The notes under the pieces: generated by a model
Told to the model about the DNA's origin: nothing
Seen by the model: only the letters and a program-made list of their open reading frames with translations
The model's database searches: none
Shown: positions 8,385 to 17,787 of the stretch, one piece after another
How positions within the stretch are numbered: the stretch's first letter is position 1
Layout: the number at the start of each line of letters is the position of its first letter
DNA from: an uncultured Paraprevotella sp.
Lineage (GTDB): Bacteria; Bacteroidota; Bacteroidia; Bacteroidales; Bacteroidaceae
Length of the DNA: 64,000 bases
Direction of reading: 5' to 3'
NCBI GenBank assembly: GCA_910586505.1
Contig: CAJUGV010000005.1
Location: 1-64,000, forward strand
Position numbers and translations under genes: made by a program

Positions 8385-9002
8385 ATGAAGATATTGGCAG
8401 TGGGGATGAACTATGCCCGACACAATAAAGAGTTGGCCGGATCGTTATATAAACCTGAAGAGCCTGTAATTTTTGCAAAACCGGATTCTGCTTTGCTGAA
8501 AGACGGAAAGCCTTTCTTTATTCCGGATTTTACCAAGCAGTGTGATTATGAGACGGAACTTGTGGTGCGTATCTGTCGGTTGGGAAAGAATATATCTTCT
8601 CGTTTTGCTTATCGTTATTATGATGCGGTGACAGTGGGAATCGACTTTACGGCACGGGATTTGCAGAGTAAGTTCAGACAGGAAGGACTGCCTTGGGAAC
8701 TCTGCAAGGGTTTTGACAATTCTGCGGTAGTGGGCAGTTTTGTGCCGAAAGAGGAGCTATCCGATATCCAACAGATCTCGTTTCATCTGGATATTGACGG
8801 ACGGACGGTTCAGACGGGGTATTCCGGTGATATGCTCTTCGCAGTGGATGAGCTTATTGCATATGTGAGCCGTTTCTATACATTGAAAATCGGCGATTTG
8901 TTGTTTACCGGTACGCCGGAGGGGGTCGGGCCGGTGTCTGTGAACCAGCATTTGCAGGGCTATATTCAGGATCGCAAGGTTTTGGATTTTAACGTAAAAT
9001 AA
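8385..9002 (+). CDS. Fumarylacetoacetate hydrolase family protein
   Basis: Metal-dependent C-C bond hydrolase/decarboxylase family, substrate unknown; the nearest textbook roles are acylpyruvate or oxaloacetate hydrolysis. The 205-aa protein has the family start VGMNYARHNKEL, the acidic metal-ligand strand DYETELVVRI, the DFTARDLQ segment, and the end motif GDLLFTGTPEGVGPV, which closes the active site in FAHD1-like enzymes. It lies 4 bp before porU, so it is translationally close to a secretion gene with no obvious functional link. Confidence 0.9.
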   Translation: MKILAVGMNYARHNKELAGSLYKPEEPVIFAKPDSALLKDGKPFFIPDFTKQCDYETELVVRICRLGKNISSRFAYRYYDAVTVGIDFTARDLQSKFRQEGLPWELCKGFDNSAVVGSFVPKEELSDIQQISFHLDIDGRTVQTGYSGDMLFAVDELIAYVSRFYTLKIGDLLFTGTPEGVGPVSVNQHLQGYIQDRKVLDFNVK

Positions 9003-9006
9003 AAGA

Positions 9007-12000
9007 ATGAGAGTAAGGACAGCCATATTGATGCTTTTAGTCTGTGTAGTACGTTTGTGCGCGCAGGAGTTTACATATGTGGATTGGCAGATGTTGAAGC
9101 CTGATACGCTTCCCGTATACTATACGGAAGTGATTCCTTTGGAGGAGGACCATCGTCAGTTTAACTATGAAGTGCGGTTGGACTATCCTGAGTATGTCCG
9201 CCTGACGGCGGTTGAGGCGGAGCATGTAGCTGTATGGGGAGAGAATCTGCCTGAGAGTCCTCATATATATAATAATGTGGAAGTATCACGGAAAACGGGT
9301 GTTCTTGATGTGGCTTTTATACCCATTGTCCGGCGTGACGGGGCGTATTATAAACTGGTGAGTTTTAAAATGAAAATCGTTCGCCGGCCGAAAGTGCAGA
9401 TACGGGCTTTGCCGGTGTCGGAAAGAAAGCAGACGATAAAGAATAGATACGCATCGTCTTCTGTTCTGGCGCAGGGGCGTTGGGTGAAAATCGGTATTAA
9501 GGAAGACGGAGTTTACCGGTTGACTCCAGCTGATTTGAAACGTGCCGGATTCAGTGATCCTTCACGCGTGAAGCTTTATGGCTATGGAGGCCATGTGCAG
9601 GACGAGAAGATCGATGCCGATAAGGATTTCGATGATCTGGAAGAGGTGCCGCTTTATCGCGACGACAAGGGACTTCTGTTTTTTGGAAAAGGGCTTGTGT
9701 CCTGGTCGGTTCCCGACAGTAAGGGACGTTCCACTCATCGTGTGAATACCTATGCGCGGCAGGCGTGTTATTTTCTGACGGAGGGCGATGCCCCGAAAAC
9801 AATAGAGCCGGCAGGCGGAATGAGTTCCTTCCATAAAAATCTGGATTATACCCCTGCGCATGTTTTGTATGAAAAAGAAGAGTTTGCGTGGTATCAGTCC
9901 GGCCGTCGGTTTTATGAGGCTGTGAATTATGCTACATCGAATTCACATACCTACCAGTTGCCGGTGGTGGATCCGGTGGCTGCCGCGGGAGGGACGTTGA
10001 AAGTGAGTTTTGCCGCTCACACGACGAATAAGTCCGGTGCTACGGTCCGTCCCGTAGTGGATGGTTCGGCTCTGCCTTCCATCAGTATCAGTCAATCCGG
10101 AGAATATGATGCCGCGAGAGAAGGAGTATTTACTTATACCCTGTCCCGCTTGCAAGAAGGTGATGCCGGTACGCAGGTTACATTGACTTCTACAAGCGGA
10201 ATCAATGCTCGCCTGGGTTATCTGGAGTTGTGTTATCGGAGGAAACTCAGAATGCGTGATGCTTTTCTGCGTATCCGTCATACGGAGACTACTCCGGCTA
10301 ATTTTGTGATAGATGCTAACGGGCGGAGCGCTCTTAAGTTGTGGAGGTTGGGACGAAGGAATGAACCCATGGTTGAGATGTCCGGTTCGTGGGACGGTTC
10401 GTCCTATGTCGTTCCGGTGACGGCACCTGATCTTGAATATGTGGTTGTGGATGTAAAGGCCGATTTTCCTTCGCCAGTTATTCTCGGTGAAGTAAGTAAT
10501 CAGAATTTGCATGCGACTCCGGCCACCGATATGGTGATTATCATTCCGTCCAGCGGAAAACTGTATGCTCAGGCGGAACGTTTGGCGGAAGCGCATCGCA
10601 GTATGGACGGATTGCGTGTGCAGATTGTACGTGCCGACCAGATTTATAATGAATTTTCTTCAGGAACTCCGGATGCTACGGCCTATCGGCGTTTTATGAA
10701 GATGTTGTATGACAGGGCCGAGACGGATGCAGACGTGCCGCGTTATCTGTTGCTTTTTGGCGATGGCGTATGGGACAACCGTATGTTGACGGCAGAGGCG
10801 CGTGGGCTCAATCCGGATGACTACCTGTTGTGTTATGAATCGGAAAATTCTCTCAGCCATACGCGAAGCTATGTGATGGAGGATTATTTCGGTTTCTTGG
10901 ATGACGGTGAAGGAGTCCGTTTGTTAGAAGATAAGGTAGATCTGGGGATAGGCCGTTTTCCTGTAACTACGGATGCGGAGGCGCGTATTCTTGTGGACAA
11001 GACGATTGACTATATGGAAAATAGGCATGCCGGTTCTTGGCGCAATGTGGTTTGTGTCATGGGAGACGATGGTGATAACAATGACCATATAGAGCGGGCT
11101 GAAGTTATTGCAAAGCAAATAGAAGAGGAGCATCCCGACATGCAGGTGAACCGTATTTTGTGGGATGCTTATAAGAGAGAAGCAAGTGCTTCCGGTTATT
11201 CGTATCCCGGTGTTACTGCCGATGTAAGGAAACAAATGGCGGAAGGTTGTCTGATGATGAATTATACCGGACATGGCAATCCGCGTGAGTTGTCGCATGA
11301 ATATGCGATAAAACTGAGTGATTTTACGGCTTTCTCCTCTCCCAATCTTCCATTGTGGATCACGGCGGCTTGTGATGTTGCTCCTTTCGATATGCTGACG
11401 AATAACATCGGTGAGAATGCCGTATTGAATAAAAACGGTGCGGCGGTGGCATTTTATGGAACTACCCGTACGGTGTATTCTCCTCCCAACAGTCTGATGA
11501 ACCGTTATTTTACCCGATATGTATTGGGCCGGGATTCATCGGGACGCCGTAATACAATAGGAGATGCCGTACGTCAGGCAAAAGTAAGTGTGCTGATACA
11601 AGGCGGAGGAACAAGCTATTCGGAGAATAAGATTCATTTTGTGCTTCTTGGCGATCCGGCTTTGAAGTTGGGAGTGCCTGATTATGAGCTTGTCGTGGAT
11701 AGCATCAACGGTATGAAGGTAGGCGACGGCTTGCCGTTTGCCGATTTTAAGGCCGGCAGTGTCGCTCGTGTTTCAGGGCATGTGGCTGATGCTTCCGGAG
11801 TACGGCTTCCGGATTTTTCCGGTGTGCTTTCTGCTACGGTATACGATAGTAAGAGTGTGATTACTTGTCTGAATAATGGAGGGCAGTCCGACACCGCAGT
11901 TGTTTATCTTTCGCGTGACAAACGTTTGTATACCGGCAGCGATTCCGTCAGAAACGGTAAATTTAGTATTACGTTTCCCATTCCGATGGATATCAAGTAT

Positions 12001-12780
12001 TCCGGCGAGAGCGGACGTGTGCTGCTTTATGCCATAGACAACGAAAAGCGGCGTGAGGCAAACGGGTATACGGAGAACGTGTCGGTGGGCGGCAGCAGCA
12101 GCGAGTTGTCCGGTGACAAGGAGGGACCGAAGATTACGGCTTATCTCAACCGGGAAGATTTTGTATCGGGAGGGACAGTCAATGCTTCGCCCTACTTCGT
12201 GGCCATGTTGGAGGATGAGAGCGGAATCAATGTGACGAATACGGCCGTAGGGCACGATCTGGAACTTACGATAGACGGCGATCCTTCGAAAACTTATGTG
12301 TTGAACGGTGAGTATGTGAGTGAACTCGGAGATTACCGCAAGGGGCAGCTGGCTTATGTCATTCCGTCATTGCCGGACGGCAAGCACACACTCACGTTCC
12401 GCGCATGGGATGTGGTGAATAATTCTTCTGCTGTGACATTGGATTTTAATGTGGATGGCCGTCTCAGTCCCGAACTGATCAATTTGACATGTACAAACAA
12501 TCCGGCCCGCGAGCAGACTACGTTTATCATGCGTTATGACCGTCCGGGTACGGAGTGCAGTTTTACGCTTGAGGTATTTGATTTTGCTGGCCGTAAATTG
12601 TGGCAGCATACCGAGCAGGGTGTGTCGGATAATGGAATCTATTATGTAAACTGGAACCTGACCACTTCCACCGGCATGCCGCTTTCTACGGGCGTTTATC
12701 TGTATCGGGCTACCGTGTCCACTTCCGACAGTAAGGCTGTCTCGCGTGCGAATAAAATCATTGTGTTAGGCAATAAATGA
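9007..12780 (+). CDS. porU: Type IX secretion system sortase PorU (C25 cysteine peptidase)
   Basis: Outer-membrane sortase that removes the C-terminal signal of T9SS cargo and joins the cargo to a surface lipopolysaccharide. The 1257-aa protein has a signal peptide (MRVRTAILMLLVCVV..), an extended beta-rich N-terminal part, and a gingipain-like C25 domain with the catalytic pair His756 (in NYTGHG) and Cys789 (in ITAACD). It ends with an Ig-like T9SS C-terminal domain (about 1165-1257, ending STGVYLYRATVSTSD..NKIIVLG), which PorU keeps. Somewhat longer than P. gingivalis PorU. porV follows by 46 bp, as in Porphyromonas. Confidence 0.93.
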   Translation: MRVRTAILMLLVCVVRLCAQEFTYVDWQMLKPDTLPVYYTEVIPLEEDHRQFNYEVRLDYPEYVRLTAVEAEHVAVWGENLPESPHIYNNVEVSRKTGVLDVAFIPIVRRDGAYYKLVSFKMKIVRRPKVQIRALPVSERKQTIKNRYASSSVLAQGRWVKIGIKEDGVYRLTPADLKRAGFSDPSRVKLYGYGGHVQDEKIDADKDFDDLEEVPLYRDDKGLLFFGKGLVSWSVPDSKGRSTHRVNTYARQACYFLTEGDAPKTIEPAGGMSSFHKNLDYTPAHVLYEKEEFAWYQSGRRFYEAVNYATSNSHTYQLPVVDPVAAAGGTLKVSFAAHTTNKSGATVRPVVDGSALPSISISQSGEYDAAREGVFTYTLSRLQEGDAGTQVTLTSTSGINARLGYLELCYRRKLRMRDAFLRIRHTETTPANFVIDANGRSALKLWRLGRRNEPMVEMSGSWDGSSYVVPVTAPDLEYVVVDVKADFPSPVILGEVSNQNLHATPATDMVIIIPSSGKLYAQAERLAEAHRSMDGLRVQIVRADQIYNEFSSGTPDATAYRRFMKMLYDRAETDADVPRYLLLFGDGVWDNRMLTAEARGLNPDDYLLCYESENSLSHTRSYVMEDYFGFLDDGEGVRLLEDKVDLGIGRFPVTTDAEARILVDKTIDYMENRHAGSWRNVVCVMGDDGDNNDHIERAEVIAKQIEEEHPDMQVNRILWDAYKREASASGYSYPGVTADVRKQMAEGCLMMNYTGHGNPRELSHEYAIKLSDFTAFSSPNLPLWITAACDVAPFDMLTNNIGENAVLNKNGAAVAFYGTTRTVYSPPNSLMNRYFTRYVLGRDSSGRRNTIGDAVRQAKVSVLIQGGGTSYSENKIHFVLLGDPALKLGVPDYELVVDSINGMKVGDGLPFADFKAGSVARVSGHVADASGVRLPDFSGVLSATVYDSKSVITCLNNGGQSDTAVVYLSRDKRLYTGSDSVRNGKFSITFPIPMDIKYSGESGRVLLYAIDNEKRREANGYTENVSVGGSSSELSGDKEGPKITAYLNREDFVSGGTVNASPYFVAMLEDESGINVTNTAVGHDLELTIDGDPSKTYVLNGEYVSELGDYRKGQLAYVIPSLPDGKHTLTFRAWDVVNNSSAVTLDFNVDGRLSPELINLTCTNNPAREQTTFIMRYDRPGTECSFTLEVFDFAGRKLWQHTEQGVSDNGIYYVNWNLTTSTGMPLSTGVYLYRATVSTSDSKAVSRANKIIVLGNK

Positions 12781-12826
12781 TAATGTCCGACGTTAGATAT
12801 TCATGTAAAAAGAAAGAAAATCAAGT

Positions 12827-14005
12827 ATGAAGAGATATTTGTTCGTTATGATGTTCCTGTGTGGGGCCGTGTGGGCGTCGTTGTATGCGCAGGACAAGAA
12901 GAATATGTTTAATCCGGTGACTACCAGTGTGACTTCGCAATCCATCGCGCCTGATGCGCGGGGAGGCTCGATGGGAGATATAGGAGCTGCTACCGAGGCC
13001 GATGTGAACTCTCAGTATTGGAATCCGGCAAAGTATCCGTTCAATATCGGGCGTGCCGGAGTTGCGGTAAGCTATACTCCGTGGTTGCGTCAGTTGGTCA
13101 ATGACATTAATCTGGCCTATGTGAGCGGATTCTACCGGCTTGGCGACTATCAGGCGTTGAGCGCCTCGTTACGTTATTTTTCATTGGGAGAGGTGTCTAC
13201 GGGCAGCAGTCTGGACGGGTCGGCCGATATGACCATCAGTCCTTATGAAATGTCTGTCGATGTGGCCTATTCCCGTATGTTGAGCGAGACATTCTCGGCT
13301 GCCGTTGCCTTGCGTTTTATTTATTCGGACATTACTTACGACTATTCGGACGAGACAAGTCCCGGCAAGGCTTTTGCCGCAGATATAGCTCTTTACTGGA
13401 ACCGTTACTTTACGGGGCGTTCTCGTGAGTGGAATATGGGTATCGGTTTAAACATCAGCAATATCGGTAGTAAGATATCATACGGTGGAGATGATAATTC
13501 CGAATTTATTCCTACCAACTTGCGTTTGGGTGTCAACTTTCTGATTCCTATAAACGAGTATAATAAGTTCTCTCTTGCGGCCGATGCCAACAAACTGCTG
13601 GTACCTACTTACCCGAAACAGAATGAGGGGGAAGCCGATCAGGATTATACCGACCGTGTACAGAAAGACTATTATGACATATCTCCCATCGCGGGAATCT
13701 TCAAGAGTTTTGGCGATGCGCCCAACGGCTTTAAGGAGGAAATGCAGGAAATCCAGTGGAGTATGGGTCTGGAATATATCTATAACGACCGTTTCTCCCT
13801 CCGTGCCGGTTATCACCATGAGAGTGAAAACAAAGGAAACCGTAAGTATTTTACCGTGGGAGCCGGTTTCAGGATGAGTGTGTTCTCGCTGGATGCCGGT
13901 TATGTGTTTTCCACGGCACAGAGCAATCCGCTCGACCAGACGATGCGTTTCACCTTAGGCTTTGATTTGGACGGTATCAAGGATATGTTCGGCCGTCGCC
14001 GTTAA
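12827..14005 (+). CDS. porV: Type IX secretion system outer-membrane protein PorV (LptO)
   Basis: Outer-membrane beta-barrel of the FadL family that shuttles T9SS cargo from the SprA translocon to PorU. The 392-aa protein has a signal peptide ending near LYAQ, then the PorV hallmark region TSQSIAPDARGGSMGDIGAATEADVNSQYWNPAK, repeated amphipathic beta strands, and an aromatic-ended last strand (MRFTLGFDLDG). It sits between porU and ispF. SprA, the channel partner, is encoded at 38643-46235. Confidence 0.93.
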   Translation: MKRYLFVMMFLCGAVWASLYAQDKKNMFNPVTTSVTSQSIAPDARGGSMGDIGAATEADVNSQYWNPAKYPFNIGRAGVAVSYTPWLRQLVNDINLAYVSGFYRLGDYQALSASLRYFSLGEVSTGSSLDGSADMTISPYEMSVDVAYSRMLSETFSAAVALRFIYSDITYDYSDETSPGKAFAADIALYWNRYFTGRSREWNMGIGLNISNIGSKISYGGDDNSEFIPTNLRLGVNFLIPINEYNKFSLAADANKLLVPTYPKQNEGEADQDYTDRVQKDYYDISPIAGIFKSFGDAPNGFKEEMQEIQWSMGLEYIYNDRFSLRAGYHHESENKGNRKYFTVGAGFRMSVFSLDAGYVFSTAQSNPLDQTMRFTLGFDLDGIKDMFGRRR

Positions 14006-14024
14006 ATGAAGGAGGGATAAGAGC

Positions 14025-14504
14025 GTGGGAAAGATCAGAGTAGGTTTCGGTTTCGATGTGCACCGCCTGGTAGAGGGACGTGAGCTTTGGTTGGGCGGTA
14101 TCCGTTTGGAGCATAGCATGGGATTGCTGGGACACAGCGATGCCGATGTGTTGATACATGCCATTTGTGATGCGCTCCTCGGAGCGGCTAATATGAGGGA
14201 TATAGGATACCATTTTCCTGATACGGGAGAGGAATACCGTAATATCGACAGCAAGGTACTGTTATGCAAAACCATGGAACTGATCGGTACAAAAGGATAC
14301 CGTGTGGGAAATGTGGATGCTACGGTATGTGCGGAGCGGCCTAAATTGAAGCAGTATATACCGGCCATACAGGCTTGTCTGGCAGAAGTGATGGGGGTGG
14401 ATGCTGACGACGTGTCTGTGAAAGCCACTACTACGGAAAAGCTTGGTTTTACAGGACGTGAGGAAGGTATCTCTGCCTATGCCACCGTGCTGATTGAGCA
14501 GTGA
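14025..14504 (+). CDS. ispF: 2-C-methyl-D-erythritol 2,4-cyclodiphosphate synthase
   Basis: Fifth step of the non-mevalonate isoprenoid pathway, a trimeric zinc enzyme. The 159-aa sequence shows the metal ligands in GFDVHRL and LGHSDADVLIHA, plus KATTTEKLGFTGREEGI near the end. The start is a GTG at 14025, preceded by GGAGGG about 9 bp upstream; no in-frame ATG is nearer the conserved start. dxr of the same pathway is at 33332-34516 in another operon. A terminator follows. Confidence 0.96.
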   Translation: MGKIRVGFGFDVHRLVEGRELWLGGIRLEHSMGLLGHSDADVLIHAICDALLGAANMRDIGYHFPDTGEEYRNIDSKVLLCKTMELIGTKGYRVGNVDATVCAERPKLKQYIPAIQACLAEVMGVDADDVSVKATTTEKLGFTGREEGISAYATVLIEQ

Positions 14505-14554
14505 ATGAGCAGATGCTTATCCGGTCATGAAACTCTTTTACGGTGATGAATTCC

Positions 14555-14586
14555 GGCCCGGCTTCACAAGCCGGGCTGTTTTTTAT
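14555..14586 (+). terminator. Terminator of the porU-porV-ispF operon
   Basis: GCCCGGCTT-CAC-AAGCCGGGC hairpin followed by TGTTTTTTAT. Confidence 0.92.
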
Positions 14587-14789
14587 CCGAGTATATAAAT
14601 GATTTCGCCTTTACGTAATGTCAGCCGACGGATGTCGGATACATGTTCTATGATAACGCATTCCTGTCTGCCGTGTAAGGAAGAAAGTATTGGGTTCAGC
14701 ATATTCTTCTCGTCATAGTTCGGTCCGGGGAGCAGTGCGTTGGGTACATTACGCGGCCATTCTCTATGAGCGGTCCTTTTATGTTTGTT
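14583..14789 (-). pseudogene. Possible gene remnant (C-terminal fragment) downstream of the AraC gene
   Basis: On the minus strand an open stretch of 68 codons runs, in the same frame, from the stop codon of the AraC gene to a TAA at 14585-14583. It has no start codon near its beginning. The translation looks protein-like, with REWPRNVPNALLPGPNYDE early and QECVIIEHVSDIRRLTLRKG late. I do not recognise the family. AraC proteins normally end where the upstream gene ends, so this is more likely a remnant of a deleted neighbour than a mutated extension of AraC. Confidence 0.4.
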
Positions 14790-15653
14790 TTATAATATCT
14801 GGTTCCGGTAAGCATTCCGGTAATCTCTCGGAGGCAGGCCTGTGAGTTTTTTAAAGATGCGGTTGAAGTAAGCCTGATCGTCGAATCCCAGCTGATAGGC
14901 TATTTCTTTTATGGAGGTCTGTTCCGTCACCAGCCTCAACTGCGCTTTCTCCATCTTTTTTTTATTAATATAGGATAAAGGCGTCATGTTCATTTCTTTT
15001 TTGAATACTCTTATCAGATGGTCTTTCGATAAGCATGACAACGTGGCCAGTGCATCTATGTCCGGCTTGGCCCCCAGATGTGTGCGGATGTATCCCAATA
15101 CCTGTGTGATACGTTGGTCTGCCACATATTTCTGAGGTTGCGCCGTCCGCAGGAATACGGCCAGCAATTGGTAGATGATGCCTCGTGATTCGATCCGTGC
15201 ATACAGTTCCCGTTGTTTGTTCTTCAGTATGTTCCGGCTGAGCGTCGAGCTGTTGTCATAAAACTGCGGGTCGGTTTGCGTCAGTTCCATTCCCGGACAG
15301 AGTTCGTATAGTTTTCGTATGCGGGGCAGGATGTCGTATTCCGTTCGGATTTCCGATGGCAATTCCCAGTCTTCCAGGATGTCGTGGTCGGATTCGTTAT
15401 ATATGTGGATGTAATAATGGCAGAATTCCTCATTGCATATGTAACTATGCTTGGTAAAGGCCGGAACAATGTACATATATCCCTGACGCAAATCCTGTTT
15501 TTTCTCCGGAAGTTGTATTTGAGCGTGTCCTTTTGTAACGTAATATATACGGGTGAAGGGGCTGCATATGTTTTTATAGTTCCAGTTATCCCGGCAGCAC
15601 GCTTCCCCGATGTGCAGGACGAGATAGTTCATTTGGTCTATGTTGTTGTTCAT
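14790..15653 (-). CDS. AraC-family transcriptional regulator, probable fucose regulator
   Basis: A 287-aa DNA-binding regulator. The N-terminal half looks like a cupin-type sensor domain (TRIYYVTKGHAQIQLPEKK..GYMYIVPAFTKHSY). The last 100 residues form the two-helix-turn-helix AraC domain, with LSCLSKDHLIRVFKKEMNMTP and the signature IAYQLGFDDQAYFNRIFKKLTG. It is transcribed away from fucI across a 225-bp shared region. The three fucose-related promoters in this window carry paired direct repeats 21 bp apart, the geometry AraC-type dimers use, so I infer that it activates them. Bacteroides thetaiotaomicron is known to use a GntR-type FucR instead. The sensed ligand is not visible. Confidence 0.88.
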   Translation of the reverse strand: MNNNIDQMNYLVLHIGEACCRDNWNYKNICSPFTRIYYVTKGHAQIQLPEKKQDLRQGYMYIVPAFTKHSYICNEEFCHYYIHIYNESDHDILEDWELPSEIRTEYDILPRIRKLYELCPGMELTQTDPQFYDNSSTLSRNILKNKQRELYARIESRGIIYQLLAVFLRTAQPQKYVADQRITQVLGYIRTHLGAKPDIDALATLSCLSKDHLIRVFKKEMNMTPLSYINKKKMEKAQLRLVTEQTSIKEIAYQLGFDDQAYFNRIFKKLTGLPPRDYRNAYRNQIL

Positions 15654-15681
15654 GGCCTTTCCGGTTTCCGATTTCAGTGCG

Positions 15682-15689
15682 CAAATATA
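15682..15689 (-). promoter_or_regulatory. AraC gene promoter, -7 element (minus strand)
   Basis: TATATTTG read on the minus strand, 28 bp before the ATG, matching TAnnTTTG. Confidence 0.6.
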
Positions 15690-15755
15690 GTGAAAAAGCC
15701 ATTGGTCTGGTATGTCCGCAGGGTGTTTTTTATAAGAAGAAAAAAGAAAGAAGTC

Positions 15756-15817
15756 GATATTATCCTACTTTTTGACGGGTTTGTACTATTTTAGCGGTGA
15801 TGGAATGGCTAATTTTG
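15756..15817 (+). promoter_or_regulatory. fucI operon promoter with paired 21-bp-spaced operator boxes
   Basis: Box 1 GATATTATCCTACT starts at 15756 and box 2 GGGTTTGTACTATT at 15777, 21 bp apart. The -7 element TAATTTTG is at 15810-15817, 33 bp after the start of box 2. Box 1 closely matches boxes before both GH29 genes (22226, 22247, 24059); box 2 is the weakest of the set. The position, ending just before the promoter core, fits an activator. Confidence 0.65.
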
Positions 15818-15878
15818 CAACGGATAAACAAACAGATGTTTTCCGCTATTTGATTATTAACAAACAACCATTCATCTT

Positions 15879-17651
15879 ATGAATAAGTATCCTAAAATAG
15901 GCATTCGTCCGACTATTGACGGCCGGCAGGGCGGTGTGCGCGAGAGTCTGGAAGAAAAGACGATGAGCCTGGCCAAGGCTGTGGCCGAGCTGATTTCTTC
16001 ACATGTGAAATACAGCGACGGCACGCCGGTTGAATGTGTGATTGCCGACGGTACAATCGGCCGTGTGGGCGAGAGTGCCGCCTGTGCCGAGAAATTTGAG
16101 CGTGAAGGTGTGGGAGCTACTATTTCGGTGACTTCCTGCTGGTGTTACGGTTCGGAGACCATGGATATGAATCCTTACTGGCCGAAAGCCGTGTGGGGCT
16201 TCAACGGAACGGAGCGTCCGGGAGCCGTATATCTGGCTGCCGTGCTGGCCGGTCATGCGCAGAAAGGACTTCCTGCTTTCGGCATTTACGGTCACGACGT
16301 GCAGGATCTGGACGACAATACCATACCGGCCGATGTGGCGGAGAAGATACTGCGCTGGGCGCGTGCCGCTGTGGCTGTAGCCCAGATGCGCGGACAGAGC
16401 TATCTGTCGGTGGGAAGCCAGTGTATGGGTATTGCCGGCAGTATCGTAGACCAGAACTTCTTTCAGGAATATCTGGGCATGCGCAATGAAAGCGTAGACG
16501 AGACCGAGATATTGCGCCGTATGGATGAAGGTATCTACGACCATGAAGAGTATGAGAAGGCGATGGCGTGGACGGAGAAATATTGCAAGGTAAATGAAGG
16601 TTGGGACAAGAATCGCCCCGACCGTCAGAAGACCCGTGAGCAGAAAGATGCCGACTGGGAGTTTATCGTCAAGATGACCCTTATCGTGCGCGACCTGATG
16701 CTCGGCAACCCGAAGTTGCGTGAAATGGGATTCAAGGAAGAGGCTATCGGCCATAATGCTATTGCGGCCGGCTTCCAGGGACAGCGTCAATGGACAGACT
16801 GGAAGCCCAACGGCGATTTCACGGAAGCCCTGATGTGCAGTACGTTCGACTGGAACGGAATCCGTCAGGCATACGTACTGGCCACCGAGAACGACTCTTG
16901 CAATGCCGTGGCCATGTTGTTCGGCAATTTGCTGACCGGTTGCGGCCAGATGTTCAGCGACGTGCGCACGTATTGGAGCCCTGAGGCGGTGAAGCGTGTT
17001 ACCGGCAAGGAACTGACTGGGCTGGCTGCCGGCGGTATGATTCATCTGATCAACTCCGGAGCCACTACGTTGGATGCCACCGGCGAGAGCGTCAATGCCG
17101 CAGGAGAGCCCTGCATGAAGCCTTGCTGGGAGATGACGGAGAAGGATGCCGAGGCATGTCTCAAGGCCACTAACTGGATGCCGGCCGACCGCGACTATTT
17201 CCGTGGGGGCGGTTTCTCCAGCAACTTCCTGTCTAAGGGAGGCATGCCTGTCACTATGTCGCGTCTGAATCTGATAAAGGGCCTTGGCCCCGTGCTTCAG
17301 ATTGCCGAAGGATGGACGGCCGAAATAGATCCGGAAATCCACGAAGTGCTGAACAAACGCACCGATCCCACTTGGCCTACTACCTGGTTTGTGCCCCGTT
17401 TGTGCGACAAACCGGCGTTCCGCGATGTATATTCCGTAATGAACAACTGGGGAGCCAACCACGGTGCCATCAGCTACGGCCACATCGGACAGGATTTGAT
17501 TACACTGGCTTCCATGCTGCGCATTCCGGTGTGCATGCACAATGTCGAGGACGACAAGATATTCCGTCCTGCGGCATGGAACGCATTCGGAATGGATAAG
17601 GAGGGTGCGGATTACCGTGCCTGCAAGGTATACGGACCGATTTATAAATGA
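15879..17651 (+). CDS. fucI: L-fucose isomerase
   Basis: Manganese-dependent cytosolic isomerase converting L-fucose to L-fuculose, first step of fucose catabolism. The 590-aa protein has the usual FucI length and opens with YPKIGIRPTIDGRQGGVRES. It contains VTSCWCYGSETMDMNP, FGIYGHDVQDLDDNTIP, SVGSQCMGIAGSIVD and the C-terminal NNWGANHGAISYGHIGQDLI, all typical of the family. First gene of the fuc operon, 62 bp after its -7 element. A hairpin and a 136-bp gap separate it from fucA. Confidence 0.97.
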   Translation: MNKYPKIGIRPTIDGRQGGVRESLEEKTMSLAKAVAELISSHVKYSDGTPVECVIADGTIGRVGESAACAEKFEREGVGATISVTSCWCYGSETMDMNPYWPKAVWGFNGTERPGAVYLAAVLAGHAQKGLPAFGIYGHDVQDLDDNTIPADVAEKILRWARAAVAVAQMRGQSYLSVGSQCMGIAGSIVDQNFFQEYLGMRNESVDETEILRRMDEGIYDHEEYEKAMAWTEKYCKVNEGWDKNRPDRQKTREQKDADWEFIVKMTLIVRDLMLGNPKLREMGFKEEAIGHNAIAAGFQGQRQWTDWKPNGDFTEALMCSTFDWNGIRQAYVLATENDSCNAVAMLFGNLLTGCGQMFSDVRTYWSPEAVKRVTGKELTGLAAGGMIHLINSGATTLDATGESVNAAGEPCMKPCWEMTEKDAEACLKATNWMPADRDYFRGGGFSSNFLSKGGMPVTMSRLNLIKGLGPVLQIAEGWTAEIDPEIHEVLNKRTDPTWPTTWFVPRLCDKPAFRDVYSVMNNWGANHGAISYGHIGQDLITLASMLRIPVCMHNVEDDKIFRPAAWNAFGMDKEGADYRACKVYGPIYK

Positions 17652-17691
17652 TAAGTGAATAATGTTTAGTGTTGAAAATTGACAGAGTAAT

Positions 17692-17726
17692 CCGGTAGAG
17701 AGGCTTGGGAAAGTCTCTCTGTCCGG
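17692..17726 (+). other. Hairpin in the fucI-fucA intergenic region
   Basis: CCGG-T-AGAGAG pairs with CTCTCT-GT-CCGG around a short inner stem (GCTT/AAGT-like). The sequence after it is only moderately T-rich (TTCTGTCTGTTCGTTTT), so partial termination or mRNA processing between fucI and fucA is more likely than full termination. Confidence 0.5.
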
Positions 17727-17787
17727 TTCTGTCTGTTCGTTTTATGATGAAAGATTATTAACAGAATTTGAAAAACTGGAATACAAT

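Noticed and set aside
14025..14504. ATG start for ispF
   Set aside because: No in-frame ATG precedes the conserved start; the GTG with a nearby GGAGGG fits best.
15999..17540. 513-codon open frame antisense to fucI
   Set aside because: Same reason: lies inside a well-supported gene, no family features, no promoter.
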